The notes below the pieces were generated by a model. It searched no databases and had not been told where the DNA came from. It worked only from the letters and a program-made list of their open reading frames with translations. This document shows positions 7,647 to 14,369 of a stretch of DNA of 14,369 nucleotides, in pieces. The position numbers and the translations under genes are program-made. Numbering within the stretch: position 1 is the first letter of the stretch; each line of letters starts with the position of its first letter. The DNA comes from Phycisphaerae bacterium (lineage in GTDB: Bacteria > Planctomycetota > Phycisphaerae > SM23-33), in contig DAOVQV010000010.1 in assembly GCA_030628445.1 (NCBI GenBank), positions 1-14,369 on the forward strand, written 5' to 3'.

Positions 7647-10319
7647 ATGAAAACGCTCAGCAGGATAGTTCCGTGGATTCTCATTCTTGCGGCACCTCCG
7701 CTGATGCTGCACCCGCTGTGGACGAATCCGGTCTCCGCGGGCGAGGACGACGTCGTTTACTATTACCCGCTGCGGAAACTGGTGGGCGAGGCGATTCGCG
7801 CCCGACTCTTTGAGGGCGGCGAGGCGGCGGATGGAACCCTCACCGAGTTGATGTCGGACCCCCAGGCGGCGGTTATGTATCCGGCGACGTGGGTCTTCGC
7901 CGCGTTACCCCCCAAGACGGCGTACACGCTGTCGGTGTTCGCCGCGTTTTGTCTTGCCGGGGCCGGCGCTTATGTTTATGCGCGGGCTTTGAAGCTGACT
8001 GTAGTGGCGGCTAGCTTCTGTTCCGTGGCGTTTATGTTCTGCGGGTTCATGGTTGCCCATCGCGTGCATCTGGCGGCCATCCATACGGGCAGCTACTTAC
8101 CGTGGGGCCTGTGGTGCATAGAGCTTCTTCGTCGCAGGGGCCCGGCGGGATTTGTCGCCATCGCACCTGTGGTGTACCTGGGTCTTACGGCAGGGCACTG
8201 TCCGACGTTTATTCACGTGTCGGTCATTTGGTTTGTGTATTTTCTTTTTCGTGCGCGGCCGGTCGTCAGGTCGGTCGGCTTGGCGGGTCTCGCCGTCGCG
8301 CTGGCGCTGGCGGCGGCCGGGCCGCAGTTATTCGCCACGGCGAAGTTGCTCGCCGACTCGACGCGCCCCGCGATCGGATACGCCATCGCCGGTGAGAACA
8401 GCTTCTTCCCAGCGGCGGCGGTGCTGTTCTTCTTCCCGATGCTGATGGGGTCCAGGACGCCGAACTTCTTCACACAGGCGTGGTGGGGCCCGTGGGATCT
8501 GTGCGAGATGCTCGGGTACGTTGGCCTCGTGACGTTGGTCCTGGCGGGCGGGTGCGTGTGGAGCCTGTATCGAAAGCACAACAGCGAATCGCATCCGGCC
8601 AGCGGGGTGGTTCGTCTGTGGACGTGGATCGCTATCGGTGCGGGGCTCTGGATGCTGGGTTACTACCTTCCGACGTACCGGTGGATCTACAGGATTCCGG
8701 TGCTGGGGCTTGTGCGATGCCCGGCGAGGATGGTGCTCGCGCTGGACCTGGCGCTGGGTGTCCTTGCGGGTATAGCGATCGACACTTTAATCCGGGGCCT
8801 TGGCGGCGGGGCCGCTGAACGGCTCGCCCGATCGATCCGGCGCGGTGCTGCGGTCTGCTTACCGGCGGTGATGGTTATTTCGCTGGTCCTCCTGGGCGCA
8901 GGCGGGGCGGCGCTGCTTGGGGTTTGGCCCGATAAGATGCCGTTTCCAATGACCGGTGGGGCTAGGGACGTGCTGGCAGCCGTCCGGCCGACAAACCCGG
9001 CCGTGTGGGTCGCGATGGGCGTGCTGGGAGCAACGGTCCTGGGCGTGCGATTCTTCCTGTCAAGACCGCGCAGAAGGGCGGCCGCGCTGGTGGTGCTGCT
9101 GCTGGCGGACTTGTTTGTCATCGCCTGGTTCGTGGATGTGCCCGGTGGGAACTTCGTCGCGCCGGATCCCGAGCGGTCGCCCGCGGCGGAGTTTCTCGCC
9201 AAGCACGCCCCCAGCGGCGAGAGTTTCCGCGTGTGGGGCCTGGGGCGCAGTTACCACGATCGACCGACAGAGCTGCTGCTCCCGATGACATGTGAGTCCC
9301 TGGGCTTTGACTCCATCGCTACCTACGGCCCGTTCCAGCCGCCCGCCTCCGCTCATTTGCTTGGGTTTAGGATCTTCGGTACGAACCGCAACTGGGCCGG
9401 TCTAATCCGCCGCAATTACCTGCTGAGTCTCTATAACGTCCGCTACATCCTGGCGGCCGAGCCGAAATACAGGGAGGTTATCGAGTCGGTACGGCTCGCT
9501 TCGACACCCCCGGGTGCGGATGGGCCCAACCTGCTGTGCGACAGATGGAAGATTACCGGCGGGGAGGTGCGGGGCGGTGTGCTGCATCTGCGGTCGAAGT
9601 GGTTGTGGGGCAGGTCCGGCGGGTCGCAGCGGGTTCATCTGCGCCCCCATACGATCTACCGAATATCGCTGGACGCCCGCGGGCCGAAAGGCGGTGCGGG
9701 CCACTACCTTCGGGCCCATATCCGCCAAGAGCTTTACGGGGCGGTGGACTTCGACGCCGATCCGCTGGCTCTTATGGTCTACCCCGAGCAAATCGGGGCC
9801 GACTGGCGGCACTTCGCCTGGACGTTTAAGACCCCCCAACAGCTCCCGGCGCCGGTGACCTTCCGCATCTACACTCCCAGCGAACGGGCCGTCGAAGTCC
9901 GCAACATATCGCTTAGAGAGAGTCACTGGGACCGGCCGATCGGTCTTACCGGCCGGGACGGCGGCGCCGAGGTCGTCTACCGCAAGCTCACCGAGTTGGC
10001 GGCCCTGAACAACGGCGACCCGCCGGTGGCGATTTATGAAAACACGCTCTGCGGCCCGGCGGGTTCGCGCCGGATCGCCCGGCTTGGTCCGGGCAGCATC
10101 GAGCTGCTGAAGTGGCGGCCCCATCAAGTGCTTGGTCGGTCCGATACGCCGATTCCTGACTTGGCGAGGCCGGCGGGCGTCTCACCGCGGGGCTTCTTGC
10201 TTGCAATGACCCTCCCTGCCACTGCGCTCTACGTATTGGGGGTGGTGGGCGTACTTGCCGGCCGGAGGCGACGGAAATTTACGCGATCTTGGAAAACCTT
10301 CGATCGGCCGGCGTCGTAA
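7647..10319 (+). CDS. YfhO-like polytopic membrane protein (GT-C-type) with embedded carbohydrate-binding-like domain
   Basis: From ATG 7647 the product is 890 residues. It has an N-terminal helix, an acidic first loop (E33 D34 D35, then YYYPLRKL), about ten or more hydrophobic segments up to roughly residue 510, and the family-like NVRYIL at 597-602. These traits match the YfhO/GT-C superfamily of large bacterial membrane proteins, implicated in glycosylation of surface polymers. Residues about 634-758 look like a CBM4/9-type jelly roll (TIYRISLDARG, then WRHFAWTF, then VEVRNISLRE). A last TM helix at about 860-878 precedes a basic tail. The frame stays open upstream to 7458, but that overlaps the previous gene. 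ATG 7647 directly precedes the first helix and is preferred despite a poorly spaced GGGA. The donor and acceptor are unknown. Confidence 0.8.
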   Translation: MKTLSRIVPWILILAAPPLMLHPLWTNPVSAGEDDVVYYYPLRKLVGEAIRARLFEGGEAADGTLTELMSDPQAAVMYPATWVFAALPPKTAYTLSVFAAFCLAGAGAYVYARALKLTVVAASFCSVAFMFCGFMVAHRVHLAAIHTGSYLPWGLWCIELLRRRGPAGFVAIAPVVYLGLTAGHCPTFIHVSVIWFVYFLFRARPVVRSVGLAGLAVALALAAAGPQLFATAKLLADSTRPAIGYAIAGENSFFPAAAVLFFFPMLMGSRTPNFFTQAWWGPWDLCEMLGYVGLVTLVLAGGCVWSLYRKHNSESHPASGVVRLWTWIAIGAGLWMLGYYLPTYRWIYRIPVLGLVRCPARMVLALDLALGVLAGIAIDTLIRGLGGGAAERLARSIRRGAAVCLPAVMVISLVLLGAGGAALLGVWPDKMPFPMTGGARDVLAAVRPTNPAVWVAMGVLGATVLGVRFFLSRPRRRAAALVVLLLADLFVIAWFVDVPGGNFVAPDPERSPAAEFLAKHAPSGESFRVWGLGRSYHDRPTELLLPMTCESLGFDSIATYGPFQPPASAHLLGFRIFGTNRNWAGLIRRNYLLSLYNVRYILAAEPKYREVIESVRLASTPPGADGPNLLCDRWKITGGEVRGGVLHLRSKWLWGRSGGSQRVHLRPHTIYRISLDARGPKGGAGHYLRAHIRQELYGAVDFDADPLALMVYPEQIGADWRHFAWTFKTPQQLPAPVTFRIYTPSERAVEVRNISLRESHWDRPIGLTGRDGGAEVVYRKLTELAALNNGDPPVAIYENTLCGPAGSRRIARLGPGSIELLKWRPHQVLGRSDTPIPDLARPAGVSPRGFLLAMTLPATALYVLGVVGVLAGRRRRKFTRSWKTFDRPAS

Positions 10320-10422
10320 CGAAATATATGGCGCGAACACCGCGCCCAGTCCGATAGGGCGGCTAAGATAGCTGAGGAGGTAACTTCCAGCGGCACGCTG
10401 CCCGTAAAAGGAGATAGTGACG
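10320..10422 (+). promoter_or_regulatory. Intergenic leader of the HtrA gene
   Basis: This 103-bp gap contains a short stem GGCGCG/CGCGCC (about 10330-10346) without a U-tract and a strong AAGGAG at 10408-10413 for the next gene. I see no convincing -35/-10 pair, so the HtrA gene may be read through from upstream or use a promoter I cannot recognise. Confidence 0.3.
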
Positions 10423-11964
10423 ATGATAAGCTCAAGAATCTGGATACCCCTTGTTGTGGTTATGGCATTGGTGGGTCTGGTTGTTCTCAGCGGTCTGATG
10501 GTGCCCAGGCAGATCGCCCGGGCCGCCGAGCAGGAGCGGGACGACACCGCTCGCCTGCGCCTGGCGGAGTTGGGCAAGCACGATCAGCTCTCGGCCCTGT
10601 TTCGCCAGGTCGCCGAAGCGGTCAAGCCGGCCGTGGTCGAGGTTCGCTCGGAAAGGAAGTTGCGAGTCCGGGTCCCGGAGACTACCGATCCCTTCGAGCA
10701 ATTTTTCCCGGAGGGTTTCCCGTTTCGGTTTCGGTATGAACGGCAGGAGAAGCCGAGGTCACGATTCCGTCAGCGGCAGTTTAGAGCACGCGGGTTCGGC
10801 AGCGGAGTGGTTGTCGATGCGGAGAAAGGTTACGTGCTGACAAATCATCACGTCGTTGCCGATGCCGAGGACGTGGAAGTGGTCCTGCCCGATAAGGGCA
10901 AGCACAAGGCCCAGTGGGTCCGTCGCGATCCCTATACCGATCTGGCGATCATAAAGATCGACGCGGACGGGTTGACGGAGGCCCCGTTGGGCGACAGCGA
11001 CCGGATGGAAGTGGGTGACTGGGTCCTGGCGATGGGTGCGCCCTGGGGTTTCACCCAGACCGTCACGGCGGGGATAATCTCCGCCAAGGGAAAGACCGTT
11101 CCGCTGAACCCGTCTCAGAGGTACATCCAGACCGACGCGGCGATTAACAAGGGTAACTCCGGGGGCCCGTTGGTGAATGTTCGAGGTGAGGTCATCGGAA
11201 TCAACTGGGCGATTCGGACAGCTTCCGGCGGGTATGACGGGATTGGTTTCGCCATACCCTCCAACGTCGCCAAGAAGGTCATAAACAAGCTCATCGAGGG
11301 CGAAGATGTCGTTGGGGGATTCCTCGCCCGCGGATTTCTCGGGGTTGAGCCTCAAGACATCGGCGAACAGATGGCCCTGAGCCTCAAGCTGTCCGACAAC
11401 CGCGGCGCGATGGTCAATCGCCTCGTGGAAGGCAGCCCTGCCGATAAGGCCGGCCTGAAGGTATTCGATTTCATCATTGCTGTGGGCGGGATGCAGATCG
11501 CCGGCGAATACGAACTGCGTCAAGCGATATCCGCGCTGAAGCCCGGCACGAAGGTCAATATCGAGTTCTACCGTAAGGGCGAAAAACAGAAGGTCCAGGT
11601 CGAGATCGGCCAGAGACCGGAGACGGTAGGGATGGCGCCCGACAAGCAGGAGCCTTCCGAAGAAGCTGCGGCGAGGTTCGGGCTGGCGGTCGAAACGCTC
11701 ACGGCGGAGCTGGCCGAGAGGTATGGTCTCGGTGAGTCCGTCAAGGGCGCCTTGATTGTCGAGGTGCATCCGGACTCGGACGCCTACGAGCAGGGGCTGA
11801 GGGAAGGTATGGCGATTACACATGTTGGGTGGAATGAGATCGACACGGCCGGTCAGTTCGCCGACGCCGTCAGCTCCAAAGACGCCGCCAAAGGGGTGAC
11901 GTTGCGAGTGGTAAAGAGCGGCGGTCGCAGCGAACTGATATTCATCACGGCGATGGGGGAATAA
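10423..11964 (+). CDS. HtrA/DegP-family exported serine protease with two PDZ domains
   Basis: From ATG 10423 the product is 513 residues. AAGGAG lies 9 bp upstream of this ATG; a GTG at 10417 would be only 3 bp from it. An N-terminal hydrophobic helix (about 6-27) ending in RAA suggests export, either cleaved or anchored. The trypsin-like domain has the full triad: H143 (TNHHVV), D173 (DPYTDLAIIKI) and S246 (GNSGGPL). PDZ1 is at about 303-400 and PDZ2 at about 418-511. A loop at about 80-124 before the catalytic His is unusually rich in Arg and Phe, comparable in place to the LA loop of DegP. Its role is degradation or refolding of misfolded envelope proteins. The neighbouring downstream genes are also quality-control genes. 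DegP, DegQ and MucD assignments cannot be separated here. Confidence 0.95.
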   Translation: MISSRIWIPLVVVMALVGLVVLSGLMVPRQIARAAEQERDDTARLRLAELGKHDQLSALFRQVAEAVKPAVVEVRSERKLRVRVPETTDPFEQFFPEGFPFRFRYERQEKPRSRFRQRQFRARGFGSGVVVDAEKGYVLTNHHVVADAEDVEVVLPDKGKHKAQWVRRDPYTDLAIIKIDADGLTEAPLGDSDRMEVGDWVLAMGAPWGFTQTVTAGIISAKGKTVPLNPSQRYIQTDAAINKGNSGGPLVNVRGEVIGINWAIRTASGGYDGIGFAIPSNVAKKVINKLIEGEDVVGGFLARGFLGVEPQDIGEQMALSLKLSDNRGAMVNRLVEGSPADKAGLKVFDFIIAVGGMQIAGEYELRQAISALKPGTKVNIEFYRKGEKQKVQVEIGQRPETVGMAPDKQEPSEEAAARFGLAVETLTAELAERYGLGESVKGALIVEVHPDSDAYEQGLREGMAITHVGWNEIDTAGQFADAVSSKDAAKGVTLRVVKSGGRSELIFITAMGE

Positions 11965-11970
11965 TCCCTC

Positions 11971-11999
11971 TTACCATGGGCGGGACAGTTTGTTAAAAT
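11971..11999 (+). promoter_or_regulatory. Candidate promoter of the hsp20-lon operon
   Basis: TTACCA (11971-11976), a 17-bp spacer and TAAAAT (11994-11999) form a sigma-70-like promoter starting just after the HtrA stop codon. The start would be near 12006, giving a leader of about 100 nt before the Hsp20 start at 12110. No CIRCE element (TTAGCACTC-N9-GAGTGCTAA) is present. Confidence 0.45.
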
Positions 12000-12012
12000 G
12001 ACTCACCGTGAT

Positions 12013-12024
12013 GGTGACGTCACC
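12013..12024. promoter_or_regulatory. Perfect 12-bp palindrome GGTGACGTCACC at the hsp20 promoter
   Basis: GGTGACGTCACC is its own reverse complement. It sits about 14 bp downstream of the candidate -10 box, next to another CACC (12004-12007), so CACC/GGTG/CACC alternate here. Position and symmetry suit an operator for a dimeric repressor, or a leader hairpin. No known heat-shock operator is matched. Confidence 0.4.
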
Positions 12025-12109
12025 GCAAAAGCATGGTGTGTCCATTCCGCCGATTCTCTTCGGTCGCGAGGGTCTTTGGTGGATGGACCCGTCTGCAAGG
12101 GGCAAGACC

Positions 12110-12532
12110 ATGGCGCAGAACCAGGTGCTCGGCGAGCGCGACAAGTTCGTCTCCATGTCCCAGCAGATGAGCAACTGGGCGCGGCACGTTCTGGGGACGA
12201 GCTATCACGAGTACAAATCGGCCGAAGCATGGGCCCCGGCCATTAACATCTACGAGGATGAGACACAGTACAGTGTGGTGGTGGACCTGGCCGGTATGAA
12301 GCCGGACGGTATCGATCTGCGCGTCGAAGAGGGCGTGATGATCATATCGGGCCAGCGCGCTTCGCCGGGCCTACCGGAGACGATAGGCGCCAAGCGCGTC
12401 CACCTGATGGAGATCGATCACGGGCGGTTCACTCGCAGAATCGAGCTGCCCGAGGACGTCGAGGTCGATGCGGTTCAGCAGGCCAGCTATCGCAACGGGT
12501 TTCTTTGGATACGCCTGACAAAGAGGTCCTGA
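12110..12532 (+). CDS. Small heat shock protein (Hsp20/alpha-crystallin family)
   Basis: This 140-residue holdase chaperone binds unfolding proteins in the cytoplasm without ATP. The alpha-crystallin domain starts at about residue 40 (WAPAINIYED, then YSVVVDLAGM) and ends with the hallmark A-x-x-x-N-G-x-L motif at 125-132 (ASYRNGFL). The chain stops about 8 residues after that motif, so the usual C-terminal I-x-I/V extension that links dimers into large oligomers is missing. The start at 12110 is chosen because AAGGGG lies 7 bp upstream and it gives normal family length. The frame is open to an ATG at 12008, but that has no ribosome-binding site and falls at the candidate transcript start. 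Six bases separate its stop from the Lon start. Confidence 0.9.
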   Translation: MAQNQVLGERDKFVSMSQQMSNWARHVLGTSYHEYKSAEAWAPAINIYEDETQYSVVVDLAGMKPDGIDLRVEEGVMIISGQRASPGLPETIGAKRVHLMEIDHGRFTRRIELPEDVEVDAVQQASYRNGFLWIRLTKRS

Positions 12533-12538
12533 CGCCAA

Positions 12539-14369
12539 GTGACACCCAACCCCTTCGACAAGTTCCGCGCGAAGATCGAGGACGAAAACGGCGGGGAAGT
12601 TGTCATTCAACCCAGCACGGGCGTCGGGGGGGAGAGCCCGGTCCAACAGGTTCAAATTCCCACCGAAGCTGCGGTCCTGCCCGTTCGCAATGTTGTTATT
12701 TTCCCCGGTACGGTCGTTCCGCTGGGGATCGTCAGGGAGCAATCGAGGCGCCTTCTTGATGATGTCCTGCCCGATCAGAAGGTCATCGTCACTGTCTGTC
12801 AGCGCGAACCCGAGACCGACCACCCCACCCCTGAGGATGTCTACACCCTCGGCACGGCGGTTATGGTGCTGAAGCTGCTGCGGATGGAGGAGGGGAATCA
12901 AAGTGTCATCGTGCACGGGCTGGCTCGCGTGCGCATTGTGGAGTACCTCGCCACCGAGCCGTATATGAAGGCCAAAATCGAAGTCGCAACAGAACCCGGC
13001 GAGCAGACGACCGAAATCGAAGCCCTGATGGTTAACGTCCGCAACATCGCCAGCCGCGTAATCCAGCTTTCCCCCAACATCCCGGACGAGGCGGTCCTGG
13101 TCCTGAACAACATAGAAGCTCCGGGCCCGCTGGCGGATTTCCTTGCCTCCAACCTGCAGACCGATTTGGTTGAGAAGCAGAAGCTGCTTGAAGAGGTTAA
13201 AGTGGGCGACCGGCTGCGTCAGGTCACCATTCAATTGCAGCGTCAGTTGGAGCTGCTGGAGCTGTCCGACAAGATTCAAGAGCAGGTCAAGGCGAACATC
13301 GACAAGTCCCAGCGGGAGTACTTCCTCCAGGAGCAGCTCAAGGCGATCCAGAAGGAGCTCGAGCAGGTCGACGAAAAGACGGCCGAGGTCGCGGAGCTGA
13401 AGATCAAGATCAAGGACGCCCGCATGCCCGACCCGATCGAGGCCGAGGTGACCCGCGAGCTGGGCCGGCTGGAGAAAATGCCCACCGTCTCCCCGGAGTA
13501 CAACATACTCCGCACGTACCTGGATATCATGACGGAACTGCCGTGGAGCAAGTCCACCGACGATAAGCTCGACGTCAATCTGGCGCGAAAGATCCTGAAC
13601 GAAGATCACTATAACTTGGACAAGGTTAAGAGGCGTGTCCTGGAGTACCTGGCGGTTCGCAAGCTTGCTCCTGAATCCCGCGGCCCGATCTTGTGTTTTG
13701 TCGGTCCGCCGGGTGTCGGAAAGACGTCACTGGGCCAGTCGATCGCCCGGGCCCTGGGCCGAAAGTTCATCCGCATGAGCCTGGGCGGAATGCGCGACGA
13801 AGCCGAGCTGCGAGGCCACCGCAGGACATATATCGGAGCGATGCCCGGGCGGGTCATCCAGGAGATACGCAAGGCCGGGACCAACAACCCCGTCTTTATG
13901 CTCGACGAGTTGGATAAGGTTGGAATGGATTTTCGCGGCGACCCGACGTCGGCCCTGCTGGAGATTTTGGACCCGGCCCAGAACTACACTTTCCAAGATC
14001 ACTACCTCAACACTCCGTTCGACCTTTCAAAGGTTTTGTTTATTGGCACGGCCAACTACATGGCCCCCGTCCCGGCCGCGCTTCGGGACCGGATGGAGGT
14101 GATAGAGCTTCCCGGGTATACGCAGCGCGAGAAACTTCGGATCGCGATGAAATATCTTGTCCGGCGTCAACTCAGCGAAAACGGCCTGAAGCCCACGCAG
14201 GCGAAGTGGACTGAATCGGCCGTACGCAAGATCATCGCCAGTTACACGCGGGAGGCGGGGGTTCGCGAACTGGAGCGCCAAATCGGGACTCTCTGCCGTG
14301 CCGTCGCGGCCCTGATCGCCGGCGGAAAGGCCCGCTCTCGAACCGTCACCGCCAAGTTGATAGAGCAGA
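12539..14369 (+). CDS. lon: ATP-dependent protease Lon, N-terminal two-thirds (runs off window)
   Basis: This is a cytoplasmic AAA+ protease that degrades misfolded and regulatory proteins. The frame opens with GTG at 12539, six bases after the Hsp20 stop, with AGAGG 12 bp upstream, and runs uninterrupted for 610 codons to the edge. Lon N domain spans about 45-245 (AVLPVRNVVIFPG at its start). A helical segment is at about 245-340 (SQREYFLQEQLKAIQKEL). The AAA+ module has Walker A GPPGVGKT (K395) and Walker B VFMLDELDK (E457). The K-to-E spacing of 62 equals that of E. coli Lon (K362/E424). Sensor-1 region (FIGTANY) and arginine-finger region (LRDRMEVI) follow. The Ser-Lys protease domain lies beyond the window. 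Poorly conserved residues 1-44 are a Gly/Gln-rich extension. Co-transcription with hsp20 is likely. Confidence 0.95.
   Translation, partial: MTPNPFDKFRAKIEDENGGEVVIQPSTGVGGESPVQQVQIPTEAAVLPVRNVVIFPGTVVPLGIVREQSRRLLDDVLPDQKVIVTVCQREPETDHPTPEDVYTLGTAVMVLKLLRMEEGNQSVIVHGLARVRIVEYLATEPYMKAKIEVATEPGEQTTEIEALMVNVRNIASRVIQLSPNIPDEAVLVLNNIEAPGPLADFLASNLQTDLVEKQKLLEEVKVGDRLRQVTIQLQRQLELLELSDKIQEQVKANIDKSQREYFLQEQLKAIQKELEQVDEKTAEVAELKIKIKDARMPDPIEAEVTRELGRLEKMPTVSPEYNILRTYLDIMTELPWSKSTDDKLDVNLARKILNEDHYNLDKVKRRVLEYLAVRKLAPESRGPILCFVGPPGVGKTSLGQSIARALGRKFIRMSLGGMRDEAELRGHRRTYIGAMPGRVIQEIRKAGTNNPVFMLDELDKVGMDFRGDPTSALLEILDPAQNYTFQDHYLNTPFDLSKVLFIGTANYMAPVPAALRDRMEVIELPGYTQREKLRIAMKYLVRRQLSENGLKPTQAKWTESAVRKIIASYTREAGVRELERQIGTLCRAVAALIAGGKARSRTVTAKLIEQ

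Noticed and set aside
10330..10346. GGCGCG/CGCGCC stem as an intrinsic terminator after the YfhO-like gene
   Set aside because: No U-tract on either strand follows the stem.
10759..11823. 354-codon minus-strand open frame opposite the HtrA gene
   Set aside because: Antisense shadow of a gene with a complete catalytic triad and two PDZ domains.
12008..12109. Upstream ATG at 12008 for Hsp20
   Set aside because: No ribosome-binding site, starts at the candidate transcript start and palindrome, and adds residues outside the family; ATG 12110 has AAGGGG at good spacing.
12371..13609. 412-codon minus-strand open frame opposite hsp20 and lon
   Set aside because: It crosses two well-supported plus-strand genes, is leucine/aspartate-rich through antisense codon bias, and has no ribosome-binding site or known motif.

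Overview
The window is GC-rich bacterial chromosomal DNA. The best taxonomic evidence is the partial 16S rRNA gene at the left edge (minus strand). It has the GGCTGCAGT block after the 338 site, the AACGAATATTGGACAATGG block and the GTTGTTCGGAATCACTGGGC block, a combination I associate with Planctomycetota and most likely the class Phycisphaerae. The gene content agrees: a YfhO-like giant membrane protein, a helix-turn-helix/PTS-IIA fusion, and secreted multidomain glycosidases. A 16S database search would settle the placement. The 16S carries a 39-nt excess over E. coli between E. coli positions 533 and 797, almost all of it one hairpin.

Layout: (1) 1-851, 5' part of 16S rRNA, minus strand. 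(2) 852-1498, non-coding, holding the rRNA leader and promoter (minus) and the promoter of the next operon (plus), with an 11-bp inverted repeat and a 13-bp direct repeat. (3) 1499-5554, a tandem pair of paralogous secreted clan-A glycoside hydrolases with N-terminal carbohydrate-binding-like domains. The second copy is broken by one extra C in a run of ten C. (4) 5596-6624, minus strand, a two-TM membrane protein with a helical repeat tail, convergent with the glycosidases. (5) 6625-6871, a divergent promoter region. (6) 6872-7588, an excisionase/MerR-type DNA-binding domain fused to a PTS EIIA-type domain, followed by 7647-10319, a YfhO-like polytopic protein with an embedded carbohydrate-binding-like domain. 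(7) 10423-11964, an exported HtrA/DegP serine protease with two PDZ domains. (8) 12110-12532 and 12539-end, a small heat shock protein and Lon protease, six bases apart and evidently one operon. Lon runs off the right edge before its protease domain.

Functionally the window has two themes. The left half is outward-facing carbohydrate handling (two glycosidases, and perhaps the YfhO-like protein with its PTS-like regulator). The right half is protein quality control: envelope (HtrA) and cytosol (Hsp20, Lon). I see no CRISPR array, transposase, integrase, tRNA or defence cassette. The least explained parts are the 16S hairpin insertion, the homopolymer frameshift that splits an otherwise intact duplicate gene, the sugar-binding-like domain in the YfhO-like protein, and the repeats in the rRNA leader.
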